Below are positions 27,638-36,193 of a stretch of DNA of 63,778 nt, piece by piece. The position numbers were made by a program, and so were the translations under genes. Position 1 is the first letter of the stretch. Each line of letters starts with the position of its first letter. The stretch spans positions 1 to 63,778 of the forward strand of contig JAJFGV010000098.1 in NCBI GenBank assembly GCA_021775965.1, read 5' to 3'. The notes under the pieces are model-generated. The model was not told where the DNA came from. It searched no databases and saw only the letters and a program-made list of their open reading frames with translations. The stretch is from Alphaproteobacteria bacterium. Lineage in GTDB: Bacteria > Pseudomonadota > Alphaproteobacteria > Micavibrionales > Micavibrionaceae.

Positions 27638-27928
27638 ATGGCACGTATTGATTTAAACGACCCTTATAATGATTATCTCCAAAGCCAGGTTGAATCTGGG
27701 CTTTTCAGATCAGTCACTGCTGCTGCTGAATCTGCCATTCATAGGCAAATGCTTGAGGATGAAAAGCTGCGTTTATCTTCGATCGGTGCTGCAATAGCAA
27801 AAGGTGAAGCTGATATTCAGGCTGGCCGGACAGTATCTTACACTCCAAATCTTATGGCTAAAATTTCTGAAAAAGGAAAACAAGCCGCGATAGATGGAAA
27901 GACCATAAAACCAGATGTCAGAAGCTGA
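27638..27928 (+). CDS. parD: ParD-type antitoxin
   Basis: A 96-residue antitoxin with an N-terminal ribbon-helix-helix domain (ARIDLNDPYNDYLQSQVESG, then FRSVTAAAESAIHRQMLEDE) and a flexible C-terminal tail that should wrap the toxin. The ATG at 27638 is chosen over the upstream frame start at 27602 because of the ribosome-binding site and family N-terminus. It overlaps parE by 14 bases, the usual antitoxin-first order. Confidence 0.85.
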   Translation: MARIDLNDPYNDYLQSQVESGLFRSVTAAAESAIHRQMLEDEKLRLSSIGAAIAKGEADIQAGRTVSYTPNLMAKISEKGKQAAIDGKTIKPDVRS

Positions 27929-28226
27929 TTACGTTTTAGAGCTTTCCGAAGAAGCCTACGATGATCTTATAAACATTCAAAATTATACCTATACCAATCA
28001 TGGTGAAGCCAAATGGCAGAACTATAGTCATGATCTTGATAAGGCTATGACCCACATTTTGAATAATCCTTTTTCAGGCCATGCGCGAGATGATGTTCCA
28101 TCAGGCTATCAAGCTTGGAGCACAAATGAACATATTATGATTTACCGCGTTGAAAACAAAACAATCTATTTAGTGCGTGTTTTACACGGTAAGATGGATT
28201 TCAGATTCCAGTTTTTTGTTGAATAA
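27915..28226 (+). CDS. parE: ParE-type toxin (RelE/ParE superfamily)
   Basis: A 103-residue ParE-like toxin. Family parts: LSEEAYDDLINIQNYT, a central NNPFSGHARDDVPSGY loop, HIMIYRVENKTIYLVRVLHGKMD at the end. ParE toxins poison DNA gyrase. The gene directly follows parD with overlap, and the structured repeat region lies just downstream. Confidence 0.88.
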   Translation: MSEADYVLELSEEAYDDLINIQNYTYTNHGEAKWQNYSHDLDKAMTHILNNPFSGHARDDVPSGYQAWSTNEHIMIYRVENKTIYLVRVLHGKMDFRFQFFVE

Positions 28227-28247
28227 AATATATTAATTACCATAAGA

Positions 28248-28494
28248 TACATTATCACACACTAATATACGTGTGGGTGGAATCTAAAATGAAGTGCGAC
28301 TTTCGTTAATTTATGCCCTTCTTGGGCTAAAGGAGAAAGTCAAAAAATGTGTAGAAATTATTGTCATTTAATCTGAAAGATTACAGGGTGGTTGGTGGGC
28401 CCGGAGGGAAAACCAACGCGAGACCGTAACTGACTGATAATAATTTGTTTTTCTATCCGGTTTTTAAATCGTGTGTACCGGCTCTGTGTATCAG
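28248..28494 (+). repeat. Composite intergenic repeat, copy R2 (tRNA-like end plus structured core)
   Basis: Block A is TACATTATCACACACTAATA (from 28248). After unrelated sequence, block B starts with TGGTGGGCCCGGAGGG (28393-28408), which on the minus strand is CCCTC-CGGGCCC-A-CCA, like the 3' end of a tRNA. It then continues into the structured core with outer stem CTGATA (28434-28439) / TATCAG (28489-28494). Both blocks recur at 46.06-46.25 kb in the same orientation. Confidence 0.75.
28298..28341 (+). other. Stem-loop that hides a ribosome-binding site
   Basis: GACTTTC (28298-28304) pairs with GAAAGTC (28335-28341), and an inner GCCC/GGGC pair (28315-28318, 28324-28327) extends the fold. 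AGGAG at 28331-28335 touches the 3' arm and precedes an ATG at 28348 that opens only nine codons. It may be the leader of a lost gene. No gene is seen in the remaining 28227-28549 gap. Confidence 0.4.
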
Positions 28495-28549
28495 ATTTGT
28501 CTCTTAAAACAAACGATACTTCTAGCTTGGTAACAATGGGACAGGATTG

Positions 28550-31500
28550 TTACTTAAGAGAAGGGCCTTCCAACCCATACATAACAGCAGGCTTTACCAA
28601 TCTCTTATGGGCATATCCAGCAGCTGCACCAGTAATAATCAACCCAGTGCCTGTACCCAGATGAACACCCACAATATCTTCCCAAAAGTTGAAATGTAAA
28701 AAGGTTGTCACGGTTGTTCCTGATGCTGTCGCGCCACAAGTTAAGCCGGACACAGCATCTGAAAATTCGTTACCAAGACCCGCCAAATCTATTCCCACAC
28801 AAGAAGCGGCTAACCCTGACCCGATAATAACACTCTGTTTGTTCACAACCTTTTCTGAACCACGCCTTAAGCCTCTGGCGGCCTCAACCATACCACCCCA
28901 TAGGTTAATACCTAGAATTTTTGTGCGTGCCTTAACATGACCACCAAGAGTTAAAGACGTTCCATCCCCTGCCCTCATGCCTTTGTAAAGTTCTGTCTTG
29001 CTATGCTTTTTTCTTTCTCTGCTAACAGACGTATTTGCACTACGCACAAGACGTTTTAAAGCGTCTGCATCAGGTGACATTTCAAACAGCGCGTTGTAAA
29101 CACCAGATACGCCACCGCGATAGCGCATTTCTGCAGCCAAAACAGATTCAAGATTATCATCAAGCGCCTTACCCAACGCCTCCCCATCACCGTTTTTCTG
29201 ATAATCTCTCAGAGCCGCTTTTACAGCTGTCAAACATACAGACAGCGTATTGAGATGCCATGACTCCTGCATGGCTATTTGAGGGCCTACATGCTGCATG
29301 AAATAATCAAATTGATTGAGAGCCTTTAGCACAGGACGAAGATTATGCGCACCAATTTGAAACTCACGCTTTAAGCCATCCCATTTTTTTGGTGTTTTAA
29401 TAGCATCAATATTCAACGTACCAACAAAGGTCTCAACACCCTCTGGTAAACTGTCCTCCAGTTCCACGCGAAGTTCTGCCGCATCACTTAAGCTTTCAAA
29501 CAAATCCTGCTTATCAGCTGCATATACTAGCTGCTCAGAAAGAGCTGTTTTTTGTCTGAACTTCCAAGCTGTATCTACCATTTGATAACCCAGATCAGTT
29601 ACAGGGGCAGCCAGCTCAAAAAGTTTACCAAAACCCTTTAAGCCATGATGGTACCCTCTAGAGCCTGTATACAGCCAGAATGCCGCATGAGAGACATTCT
29701 GCAGCATATTGATCGCAAACAACTTGTTAGCCAGGGGCTCCACAACAGACGTTGCCGTGGCGTCACAGACACTTTGGTAGTTTTGGGGAATGCCAAGCTG
29801 CCCATAGGCAGAATGAATGCTACTTCTGAGAAATTCTATAAATTCTAAAGATGGCCCTACAATAAAGTTTGAATTGGCGAAGTGTTTATATAGCTCGTAC
29901 CCCCTGAGAGGGGATAGCTTTAAGTCCCAGTGAAAGTTGTCATTACCAAATAAATCCTTAGGAACGCTAGAAGCATTAACAGCAGTCTCAATAAACTCCC
30001 CATCGTCACCCACCATCAAGCCTTGGCTATACTCTGCGGCTTGCAAAGCGACAGATGGATCCTCTCCATTCATAAGTATCAGCGCCGCTGCCAGACCAAT
30101 AAACCCTACAGCAATTTTAGGGTCTTCCTTAATAAAGTGAACAACATCCGCTGCAAAATTAATTGTTGCCTTGCCAGCAGCTTTAAACGGCACAGAACTA
30201 GCCGACTTTGCCTTTGAAAGTAATGGCTCAACCCTTCCGGCATGTTTTTCAAATGTATCCAAAACCGTGCGCTGCCCTTCACTCATAAACTGCGGGTTGA
30301 GAGAAAAACCAGATATACTTGCAGTATTAAATACTGCCTTCACGCTTGAAAAGCCCTGACGAATCTCTTCTATTTTAGGATTATTGGGGTTTTTAATTTC
30401 TTCTTTTTCCAGACCGTCATCAATGGCCGCTATCATTCTAGTAGAGAAGCCCAGCAAAGAATAAAACTCCGTGGCTATCGCTTCCATCTGTAATGGGCTT
30501 ACCTGATCTTGCTGAGCATATAATGCTGCCACAGCCATGAATGTAGAAAATTCTTTACCCAAACCTTCCATAGGCGAAGCATGCCGTTGTGTAAAATTAT
30601 AACGGGTCCAGGCATCTCGCATGAACTGCGAACTCATTACAGGCGTTAAGGCCGTTGTACATGCCATTAATTTCTTGAGTTGGTCGGTTTTGTCCCCCTC
30701 ACCAGCAGTCAAATCTGCAAAAACAAATGATTGCGATAAATCCGAGGTACGTTTTTCGATCGATTGTAACTTTACCTGAACAGCTTCCTCAAATTCCACA
30801 CCGTCTATGAGCTGGCCAATATCTTCCTGTTTTGCGGCATGACAAAAGCACTCCAGCTCTTCACCAGATAAGTAAACATCAGAATTTTTAAAAGTATAGC
30901 GCCCCTTTGTGGCTGTGTTTATGAGGAACCAGAATTTATCATAAAGTTCCTTCTGATAAGAACCGCCCTGCCTATCTGAACCCAGACAAGTGTCATCTAT
31001 ACTCAGCCTGAACCCTTTTTGGAGGTCAAAGGTGGTTTGAGGAATGCTACTGCTCTTTGGCTCTTGATTTCCAAATTCTACTTCTGTGCGCCATGCGTCT
31101 TCATCACGCATTGCCTGTTCGGTTTTGGCATGATCATCCTCGGCATATTTCTCAACACTGTCATAGTGATCTGGTGGAATAGAAACTGTGCCAGTTGTAG
31201 CAAAACGTAGCAGCCTATGGATAGCTACACGTTCCTTATGAGTGCGCACATCTTTTTCTTTGTTCTGCTTAACACGCTCACAAAAACCAAAGGATTTTTT
31301 AGCATCAGGAATGGTATAGGCAATGCTTGCTTTGATTGGCTGATGTAGAAATTCAAGGAATTTTCTAAGATTCTTAACATCAAAAATATCACCAGATCGC
31401 TCGATTGAATTCGGGCACAATTGATTGATATTCAGACCATTATTATCCGCTGTTATTTTGTAACCGGCATCACCAAGATACTGAATGCTAAGATTGTAAC

Positions 31501-31567
31501 TGCTCGCTACCCGTTGCAAATAGCCGGGAATAGCGTAATTTCCCGTTATTCCTAGTGTATGCACCAC
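28550..31567 (-). CDS. Large protein of unknown function with C-terminal membrane segments
   Basis: A 1005-residue protein in no family I recognise. The N-terminal 500 residues are charged and mixed alpha/beta. A hydrophobic stretch follows near residue 490 (IAVGFIGLAAALILMNG), and a glycine-rich, strongly hydrophobic C-terminus (about 905-995, VIIGSGLAASCVGIDLAGLG and later TGLIITGAAAGYA) could insert into membranes. There is no signal peptide. It is the second gene of an operon, 5 bases after an exported 167-residue protein, behind a Fur-like operator. A large effector or toxin is possible, but nothing proves it. Confidence 0.7.
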   Translation of the reverse strand: MVHTLGITGNYAIPGYLQRVASSYNLSIQYLGDAGYKITADNNGLNINQLCPNSIERSGDIFDVKNLRKFLEFLHQPIKASIAYTIPDAKKSFGFCERVKQNKEKDVRTHKERVAIHRLLRFATTGTVSIPPDHYDSVEKYAEDDHAKTEQAMRDEDAWRTEVEFGNQEPKSSSIPQTTFDLQKGFRLSIDDTCLGSDRQGGSYQKELYDKFWFLINTATKGRYTFKNSDVYLSGEELECFCHAAKQEDIGQLIDGVEFEEAVQVKLQSIEKRTSDLSQSFVFADLTAGEGDKTDQLKKLMACTTALTPVMSSQFMRDAWTRYNFTQRHASPMEGLGKEFSTFMAVAALYAQQDQVSPLQMEAIATEFYSLLGFSTRMIAAIDDGLEKEEIKNPNNPKIEEIRQGFSSVKAVFNTASISGFSLNPQFMSEGQRTVLDTFEKHAGRVEPLLSKAKSASSVPFKAAGKATINFAADVVHFIKEDPKIAVGFIGLAAALILMNGEDPSVALQAAEYSQGLMVGDDGEFIETAVNASSVPKDLFGNDNFHWDLKLSPLRGYELYKHFANSNFIVGPSLEFIEFLRSSIHSAYGQLGIPQNYQSVCDATATSVVEPLANKLFAINMLQNVSHAAFWLYTGSRGYHHGLKGFGKLFELAAPVTDLGYQMVDTAWKFRQKTALSEQLVYAADKQDLFESLSDAAELRVELEDSLPEGVETFVGTLNIDAIKTPKKWDGLKREFQIGAHNLRPVLKALNQFDYFMQHVGPQIAMQESWHLNTLSVCLTAVKAALRDYQKNGDGEALGKALDDNLESVLAAEMRYRGGVSGVYNALFEMSPDADALKRLVRSANTSVSRERKKHSKTELYKGMRAGDGTSLTLGGHVKARTKILGINLWGGMVEAARGLRRGSEKVVNKQSVIIGSGLAASCVGIDLAGLGNEFSDAVSGLTCGATASGTTVTTFLHFNFWEDIVGVHLGTGTGLIITGAAAGYAHKRLVKPAVMYGLEGPSLK

Positions 31568-31572
31568 AGTTA

Positions 31573-32076
31573 CTACCTACTCAGATGTGTTGCCAAATTG
31601 TTGATGTTGATACCGTGGCCGGAATAGTTTCTTTTGCATGTTAAGATCGCTCTTTTTACAACATCCAGACCAATTCCATGTTGAGAATCTAAATGTGTGA
31701 GCGTCCCCCTGACCCTCCCTGCTCTGTAATCCATTTCACCTTGCCAGTTTTGCAATGCACTCAAAGATTGAGATGACAGATTGTCGATTGTGAGCTGCGT
31801 TTCAGCATTGAACTGCGCGGCAAACCCAGTTGTAGCGAGTGCTTTGTTTCCATCCTTGACGAGCAGGTCACAATCAACATGCACATCTCTTTCACGCCAA
31901 TGGACACGGGGATATAAAAACTTTGTGGAAACATCGCGCTGAATAAATTCAGCATTCCGTGGTTCATCCCATCCATGCATACCGTTTTGAACATTGTCTG
32001 CTTTTACAGATGATGGGAGAGCAGCTTGTGCGGTTATAAAAAATGCCAGAGCTATAGCGGGTACGTTTTTATACAT
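31573..32076 (-). CDS. Exported protein of unknown function, partner of the 1005-residue protein
   Basis: A 167-residue protein with a Sec signal peptide (about 1-26, ending VKA before DN). The mature part has two cysteines (DCDLLV and LTCKRN) that could form a disulfide; no family is recognised. The start at 32076 is chosen over the earlier frame start (32121) because AAAGGTC and the signal peptide fit. Its promoter region overlaps the Fur-like boxes at 32136-32178. It ends 5 bases before the 1005-residue gene. Confidence 0.7.
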   Translation of the reverse strand: MYKNVPAIALAFFITAQAALPSSVKADNVQNGMHGWDEPRNAEFIQRDVSTKFLYPRVHWRERDVHVDCDLLVKDGNKALATTGFAAQFNAETQLTIDNLSSQSLSALQNWQGEMDYRAGRVRGTLTHLDSQHGIGLDVVKRAILTCKRNYSGHGININNLATHLSR

Positions 32077-32121
32077 ATTTGACCTTTCAACACATAAAAG
32101 TTTCTTGAATTGCTTTTGCAA

Positions 32122-32178
32122 TTGACAGTCTTATTGCGAATGATTATCAATGTCAATTAAGAATCATTATCATTCTTA
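32122..32178. promoter_or_regulatory. Divergent promoter with two Fur-like boxes
   Basis: GCGAATGATTATCAATGTC (32136-32154) and GAATCATTATCATTCTTA (32161-32178) resemble the classical Fur box. On the plus strand a TTGACA (32122-32127), 17-base spacer and TATCAA (32145-32150) form a promoter that box 1 overlaps. A second TTGACA on the minus strand (32155-32150) points to the exported-protein gene. Iron (or another metal) repression of both directions is likely. Confidence 0.65.
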
Positions 32179-32200
32179 TTTATATACAGGAGATCAAAAA

Positions 32201-32410
32201 GTGGGTGAATCGGCGTTACAAGAGGAGTTTTTTAGTGCTGCGAATATTTCATGGTTTGCTTTAGGAATACTGGCAGAGGTTATGTTCCTTGGCGTAGGCG
32301 TTACACCGGGAGGCATGGAACTGGGGGCCAATATTGCTCAAGCTTTTGGAATGATTGATCCAATATCAACTGTTACAGCATCAACAGGTGAGGCTGTCTT
32401 GGCGTTCTAA
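32201..32410 (+). CDS. Small hydrophobic protein of unknown function, possibly truncated
   Basis: From the GTG at 32201 the product is 69 residues with one hydrophobic segment (WFALGILAEVMFLGVGVTPG). CAGGAG lies 10 bases upstream of this GTG; the in-frame ATG at 32150 sits within the Fur-like boxes and is less likely. The frame ends just before the repeat at 32442, so the gene may have lost its 3' part. It is divergent from the exported-protein gene and convergent with the metal permease gene. Confidence 0.5.
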   Translation: MGESALQEEFFSAANISWFALGILAEVMFLGVGVTPGGMELGANIAQAFGMIDPISTVTASTGEAVLAF

Positions 32411-32441
32411 TTTAGCGCGTTCGATATGGATACGCTGGGAA

Positions 32442-32509
32442 GCAACTGATAATAATTTGTTTTTCTATCCAGTTTTAAAACTGCGTGTACCAGTTCTGTG
32501 TATTATTGC
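32442..32509 (+). repeat. Structured intergenic repeat, copy R3
   Basis: This copy has the core only. The inner palindrome is CAGTTTTAAAACTG, and the outer stem is GCAA...ATAATA (from 32442) with TATTATTGC (32501-32509). Both stems differ in sequence from the other copies but still pair. Its end overlaps the stop of the permease gene. Confidence 0.7.
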
Positions 32510-33264
32510 TTTAAAAAATGTGAAAATAAAAAACTACATAGGGCCATTGAAAGAACAATCGCTGGGCCAGAGGGCCAATCCAAAATATATGAGGCCGCCA
32601 GACCCAAGCTGTAACCGCAAATAGAGATAACAATACCCCATGAAACTTTATGGGACCTCAACTTAACAACGGCGAGGGCGGGGAAAATAAGGCTGGCGAA
32701 GACAAGATATATGCCGATCATATTCACGGCGAATGGAATAGCCATTGCGAATAGTGGGTAGAATAAAACCTGCCGTTTACTCTGAAATATGTTCCATATA
32801 ACAAAGATTGAAATAAACACAGGCGCGGCAATTTTAATATCCGGCCAGTCCGTCCATAAAATCTGTCCGGCAAGGATATTGTTCATTTCCTCGCCGCCAT
32901 GCGGATCATTCGCCATGAGTAGGAGCGATAGACAGGCGGCCAATACAAACGCGCAGCCGATCAAGGCTTCCTGATATGCCCCCGCGTATTTTTCTAAAGC
33001 ATGGAAGGTGAAGGCGCATGTGAGCGCCGCGACAAGACCGGAGGCCAAGGGGCCATACATTCCTATATAGCTGTATTCGTCAATGTTAGGCAGGGATTGA
33101 AACGCGATCATACCAAGGGCTGCAAACTGCGCTACGGCTAAATCTAAAAAGATAATCCCGCGCTTCAAAACTTCCTGCCCCAAAGGAACATGCGCGAGTG
33201 AGATAATCGCTCCAGCCACGAAAGCCGGAGCGATTAAATTTATGGTTTCAAACGAAAGGCTCAT
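32503..33264 (-). CDS. Metal ABC transporter permease (ZnuB/MntB type)
   Basis: A 253-residue inner-membrane protein with about seven to eight transmembrane helices, of the ABC-3 family (GIIFLDLAVAQFAALG and LVFASLIFPALAVVKL are typical). It should form the channel for zinc or manganese delivered by the binding protein encoded just upstream. Its start overlaps the binding-protein gene by four bases. No ATPase gene is present in the operon. The stop codon lies inside a copy of the structured repeat. Confidence 0.88.
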   Translation of the reverse strand: MSLSFETINLIAPAFVAGAIISLAHVPLGQEVLKRGIIFLDLAVAQFAALGMIAFQSLPNIDEYSYIGMYGPLASGLVAALTCAFTFHALEKYAGAYQEALIGCAFVLAACLSLLLMANDPHGGEEMNNILAGQILWTDWPDIKIAAPVFISIFVIWNIFQSKRQVLFYPLFAMAIPFAVNMIGIYLVFASLIFPALAVVKLRSHKVSWGIVISICGYSLGLAASYILDWPSGPAIVLSMALCSFLFSHFLKQ

Positions 33265-34169
33265 AACCCGCCTTTCAGGAGGCGTATTGTTTCCTCAAAT
33301 AACCCCGTAAGACTATCCGCTTTATCGTTCCCGCCCACCGTGAAGGGTGTATGTACAACGGGAATGCCGGACTTGCCGGAGAGCCATTCCGCCGCGTCCT
33401 CGTTCTCAAACGGAGCAACAAGTATTGCCGTGACTTTTTGCCCCTGAACATTCTTTAGTACCGTTTCAAGGTGGGACGCTGTTGGTGGAATGCCGGGCTT
33501 TGGTTCTAGGCTCGCAATCACATCCATGCCTAGCCATTTGAGCAGATACGCCCAGGCATTATGATACACAACAACCTTTTGCCCTTTCAAAGAGCGCCCA
33601 CCCGCTTCCCATGTAACCATCAAAGATTTCCAATGGTTTTGAAATGCGGCAAGGTTTTGCTGGTAAGCTTTGGTGTTTTCTCTGTCTATCATCGTGAGGC
33701 GATCCGCTAAAACATCTGCAATAATGGAAACATTGCGCGGATCAAGATGAATGTGTGGGTTGCCCTCGGGATGAACATGCCCCATAGAGCGATCAACATG
33801 CTCTGTCATTACATCCAGCTTTTCCACGTAATCAGCCGCCATAAGCCAGCCGATTGTTTCCGGTTGCACGTCCGGCCCTCCGGCTTTTTTAATCAGGATG
33901 GGAAGCCAGCCGATTTCAAGAGATGCGCCGCTACAAAACACGAGGTCAGCTTTACGCATACCTGCAAGCAAGCTCGGCTTGGCGCGGATATGGTGAACAT
34001 TCTGCCTAGCATTGGTGGCTGATTTTATATTGACCAGATCACCGCCTATTTCTTCAGCCAGCGCCGCCCATTCAGGCTCACAGGCAAAGATATTCACTTT
34101 CGCAAAAGCGGAAGAAGGGGATGCAACCAGCACCCCCAAGCCCGCTATAAGGATCAATAATAGTCTCAT
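33261..34169 (-). CDS. Zinc/manganese-binding periplasmic protein (ZnuA type)
   Basis: A 302-residue cluster A-I solute-binding protein with a signal peptide (about 1-23, ending AFA before KV). Metal ligands can be seen as HHIRAKPS, HVHPEGNPHIHLDP (short His-rich loop), and VYHNAWAYLLKWLG, with the late Asp/Glu region (PFENEDAAEWLSG). Binding of Zn or Mn cannot be separated by sequence; the short loop slightly favours zinc. It lies between a porin gene and the permease in one minus-strand operon. Confidence 0.88.
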   Translation of the reverse strand: MRLLLILIAGLGVLVASPSSAFAKVNIFACEPEWAALAEEIGGDLVNIKSATNARQNVHHIRAKPSLLAGMRKADLVFCSGASLEIGWLPILIKKAGGPDVQPETIGWLMAADYVEKLDVMTEHVDRSMGHVHPEGNPHIHLDPRNVSIIADVLADRLTMIDRENTKAYQQNLAAFQNHWKSLMVTWEAGGRSLKGQKVVVYHNAWAYLLKWLGMDVIASLEPKPGIPPTASHLETVLKNVQGQKVTAILVAPFENEDAAEWLSGKSGIPVVHTPFTVGGNDKADSLTGLFEETIRLLKGGL

Positions 34170-34180
34170 GGCAAGCCCCC

Positions 34181-35539
34181 CTAATATGCGTGTGCACCAT
34201 GAGCGCCAAGGCTCATGATATATTGCAAGATGATTTGATCGTCTTCATTACCGTCAGACAATTCCTCACGGTTGAACTGAACGCGGGCGCGGGAAAACTC
34301 GCTGTTTGTCCAGTCCACCATCGCAGAAGCGCCCCAAGGGTTATGGCCGCTATCATCCAATGCGCTTCCTGCTAGGCCAGCGGGAACGTCACCCGCGTAG
34401 AGCTGGCTATACCGCGCCCCGACACGCCATTTAGGATGAAACTTATAGACGCTTTGTGCATACCAGCCGCTTTGATTATCGTCATAAGCAACCGCGCCTG
34501 TCCCTGCGTCCATATCGTCATAGGTTCCATCTTCATCCCGGTGGAAATATTCACCTTGAAAGATGATTTCCTGCTCGGCGTTGTTTCCGGTTGGCGCATA
34601 AACCATACGTGCATCGGCAATATACAGGCCGCTATCGCCATCAAAGACAACCATGTCTTCATTGGCGCTGCGCTGCCCGCCTTCCACTTGGAGCGTGGAA
34701 AGCCCTAAACGCCAGCTTGTGTCATCCCCTATATCGCCGCCGACACGTCCGTAAGCTGTCCATGAGCCTATGTCATTGCCATCTGCGCCACCGCCTGGGA
34801 AGTCATCCCCGCGATAAACACCGCCGCCGATTTCTGAATAAATATCAGTTGGAAGTACGGCAGAGACTTGCACCCCATCATCGTTGTAATTTCCATTGAG
34901 GAAAGCACGGGTCGGAAGTGGTCTGTCTGCAAAATCATCGGCATGACTGTGGTGGGAGTTGAGGTAGCCGAGCTCAGAGAAGAATCGCCCGGCCTTGGCT
35001 TGCAAGCCATAAGGCAGCGAGGTTGTTTCAACATAAACCTCTTCGATTTCCACCTCTGTTGACCCGCCTTCTTCGACAAGCGCGACCGTTGCACTTCCAC
35101 GAAAAAGATCGTCAACATTGGCGGAGAAGTTCAGCTCGGTTTCATCAATGCCAAAACCCTCGCTGCCGCGCTCGGCTTCTTCACCAACCGCAAATCCTGC
35201 AAACTCACTGGTGTCTGCGGAGAAACTTTGATGCTGTCCTTGCAGAATAACGCCGATTTCAGGGTTAAAGCTGTTATCGTTAATCCGTCTTTCCGATGTA
35301 GCAGGGATGGATGAGCCACCCGCCGCAGGTTCGGTTGCAGCCACTCTTTTCGCTGTTTTGTTTTGCTGAGCTGAAAGTGTTTCCACTTTCTGTTCAAGCT
35401 GATTGATTTTACTTTCGTAAGCTTGTTGCATGGCTCTGATTTCGCCGCGCAGGGCTTCAAGGTCTGCGTCACCCGCCAAAGCAGGGGAAGCATTCATAAT
35501 AACGGCTACACTAGCCGCCAATAGCAGTTTCTTAGACAT
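34181..35539 (-). CDS. Outer-membrane beta-barrel (porin-like) protein
   Basis: A 452-residue protein with a signal peptide (about 1-22, ending ALA before GD), a coiled-coil segment (about 28-65) and a long beta-rich region with alternating hydrophobic residues, ending in a barrel-like C-terminus. A His/Asp-rich loop (LNSHHSHADDF) could bind metal. The operon with a Zn/Mn importer suggests uptake of metal across the outer membrane. It lies 11 bases before the binding-protein gene. The substrate is inferred from position only. Confidence 0.72.
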   Translation of the reverse strand: MSKKLLLAASVAVIMNASPALAGDADLEALRGEIRAMQQAYESKINQLEQKVETLSAQQNKTAKRVAATEPAAGGSSIPATSERRINDNSFNPEIGVILQGQHQSFSADTSEFAGFAVGEEAERGSEGFGIDETELNFSANVDDLFRGSATVALVEEGGSTEVEIEEVYVETTSLPYGLQAKAGRFFSELGYLNSHHSHADDFADRPLPTRAFLNGNYNDDGVQVSAVLPTDIYSEIGGGVYRGDDFPGGGADGNDIGSWTAYGRVGGDIGDDTSWRLGLSTLQVEGGQRSANEDMVVFDGDSGLYIADARMVYAPTGNNAEQEIIFQGEYFHRDEDGTYDDMDAGTGAVAYDDNQSGWYAQSVYKFHPKWRVGARYSQLYAGDVPAGLAGSALDDSGHNPWGASAMVDWTNSEFSRARVQFNREELSDGNEDDQIILQYIMSLGAHGAHAY

Positions 35540-35553
35540 GAGACATGTCCTTT

Positions 35554-35592
35554 CTTATCTAAATTTAAATTGGTAATGTGGGTTTAGATAAG
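35554..35592. promoter_or_regulatory. Inverted repeat between the His-rich protein gene and the porin gene
   Basis: CTTATCTAAA (35554-35563) and TTTAGATAAG (35583-35592) form a perfect 10-bp inverted repeat with a 19-base loop. The right arm covers the stop codon of the His-rich protein. It may be an operator, or a hairpin that shapes the mRNA between the two genes. Confidence 0.5.
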
Positions 35593-35934
35593 AAGAACGG
35601 GTGGTGCGCGGGGGTTGTAGGCTGATGCTACGGCATTTGAAACAAAGGACGTTTCCGTTGGTAAAAACCTGCTTTTACCAAGGATGAAATCAACGGTGAG
35701 TGCGCTATCAGCATGGAAGGCTGTTTGCAGAGATTTAACCAATAGGCATTCAGGGCATTCATGTGGTGAAGGTGTGTTTTCATCATCCTGTTCATGGTCC
35801 GCACTTACGTGTTTCTCAATTTGAATGCTCTGAGAACCATGATCCAGGTGAACAGCATTATGCTGTGCAATCGCAATCTGCGCGAACGCCAGAGCTAATA
35901 TTGCCCATACGGATATGATTTTTCTAAGGTGCAT
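35584..35934 (-). CDS. Small exported His/Cys-rich protein
   Basis: A 116-residue protein with an N-terminal hydrophobic signal (ISVWAILALAFAQIAIA). The mature part has many His residues (AVHLDHG, VSADHEQD) and the motif PHECPECLL; it ends with RAPPVLLI. This layout is common among small periplasmic metal-associated proteins (DUF2946-like). I chose the ATG at 35934; a TTG at 35943 is the alternative. It heads the porin-ZnuA-ZnuB operon, so it may bind or sense the metal imported. Confidence 0.6.
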   Translation of the reverse strand: MHLRKIISVWAILALAFAQIAIAQHNAVHLDHGSQSIQIEKHVSADHEQDDENTPSPHECPECLLVKSLQTAFHADSALTVDFILGKSRFLPTETSFVSNAVASAYNPRAPPVLLI

Positions 35935-35980
35935 TAGGCACAACTAGCAAATACATTCTTATTTAGCAACAGATTCTGAA

Positions 35981-36179
35981 CCTATACAGAAAACCCCCTG
36001 AAAAATGGCCCCCTCCAATCCAATGTTTCCAGGCATTACCGATTGGCTGATTGCCCATACAAAAAACTAATATTTTGCGTATGAAAAATAGGCTCCGGTA
36101 AGAAGGAATTATTAGAAGGGATTTTTTTGAGGTGTCGTGCCTATGCTGGCCGGTTTTACACAATGACGATTATCACCCT
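35981..36179. repeat. 115-base repeat, first copy, interrupted by an 83-base insert
   Basis: The sequence is nearly the same as 51815-51929 (CCTATACAGAAAACCCCCTG, then AGGCTCCG, GATTTTTTTGAGG and GGCCGGTTTTACACAATGAC). In this copy 83 bases (36007-36089) interrupt it, flanked by direct repeats GAAAAAT at 36000-36006 and 36083-36089, as expected for a target duplication. An IS1182 element begins 14 bases after it. A third partial copy (TTTACACAATAACGG) is at about 44598. The gap 35944-36193 holds no gene. Confidence 0.75.
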
Positions 36180-36193
36180 TCGAAACGTCTGCA

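Noticed and set aside
32150-32200. ATG at 32150 as start of the small hydrophobic protein
   Set aside because: It lies within the Fur-like boxes and has no ribosome-binding site; the GTG at 32201 has CAGGAG in front.
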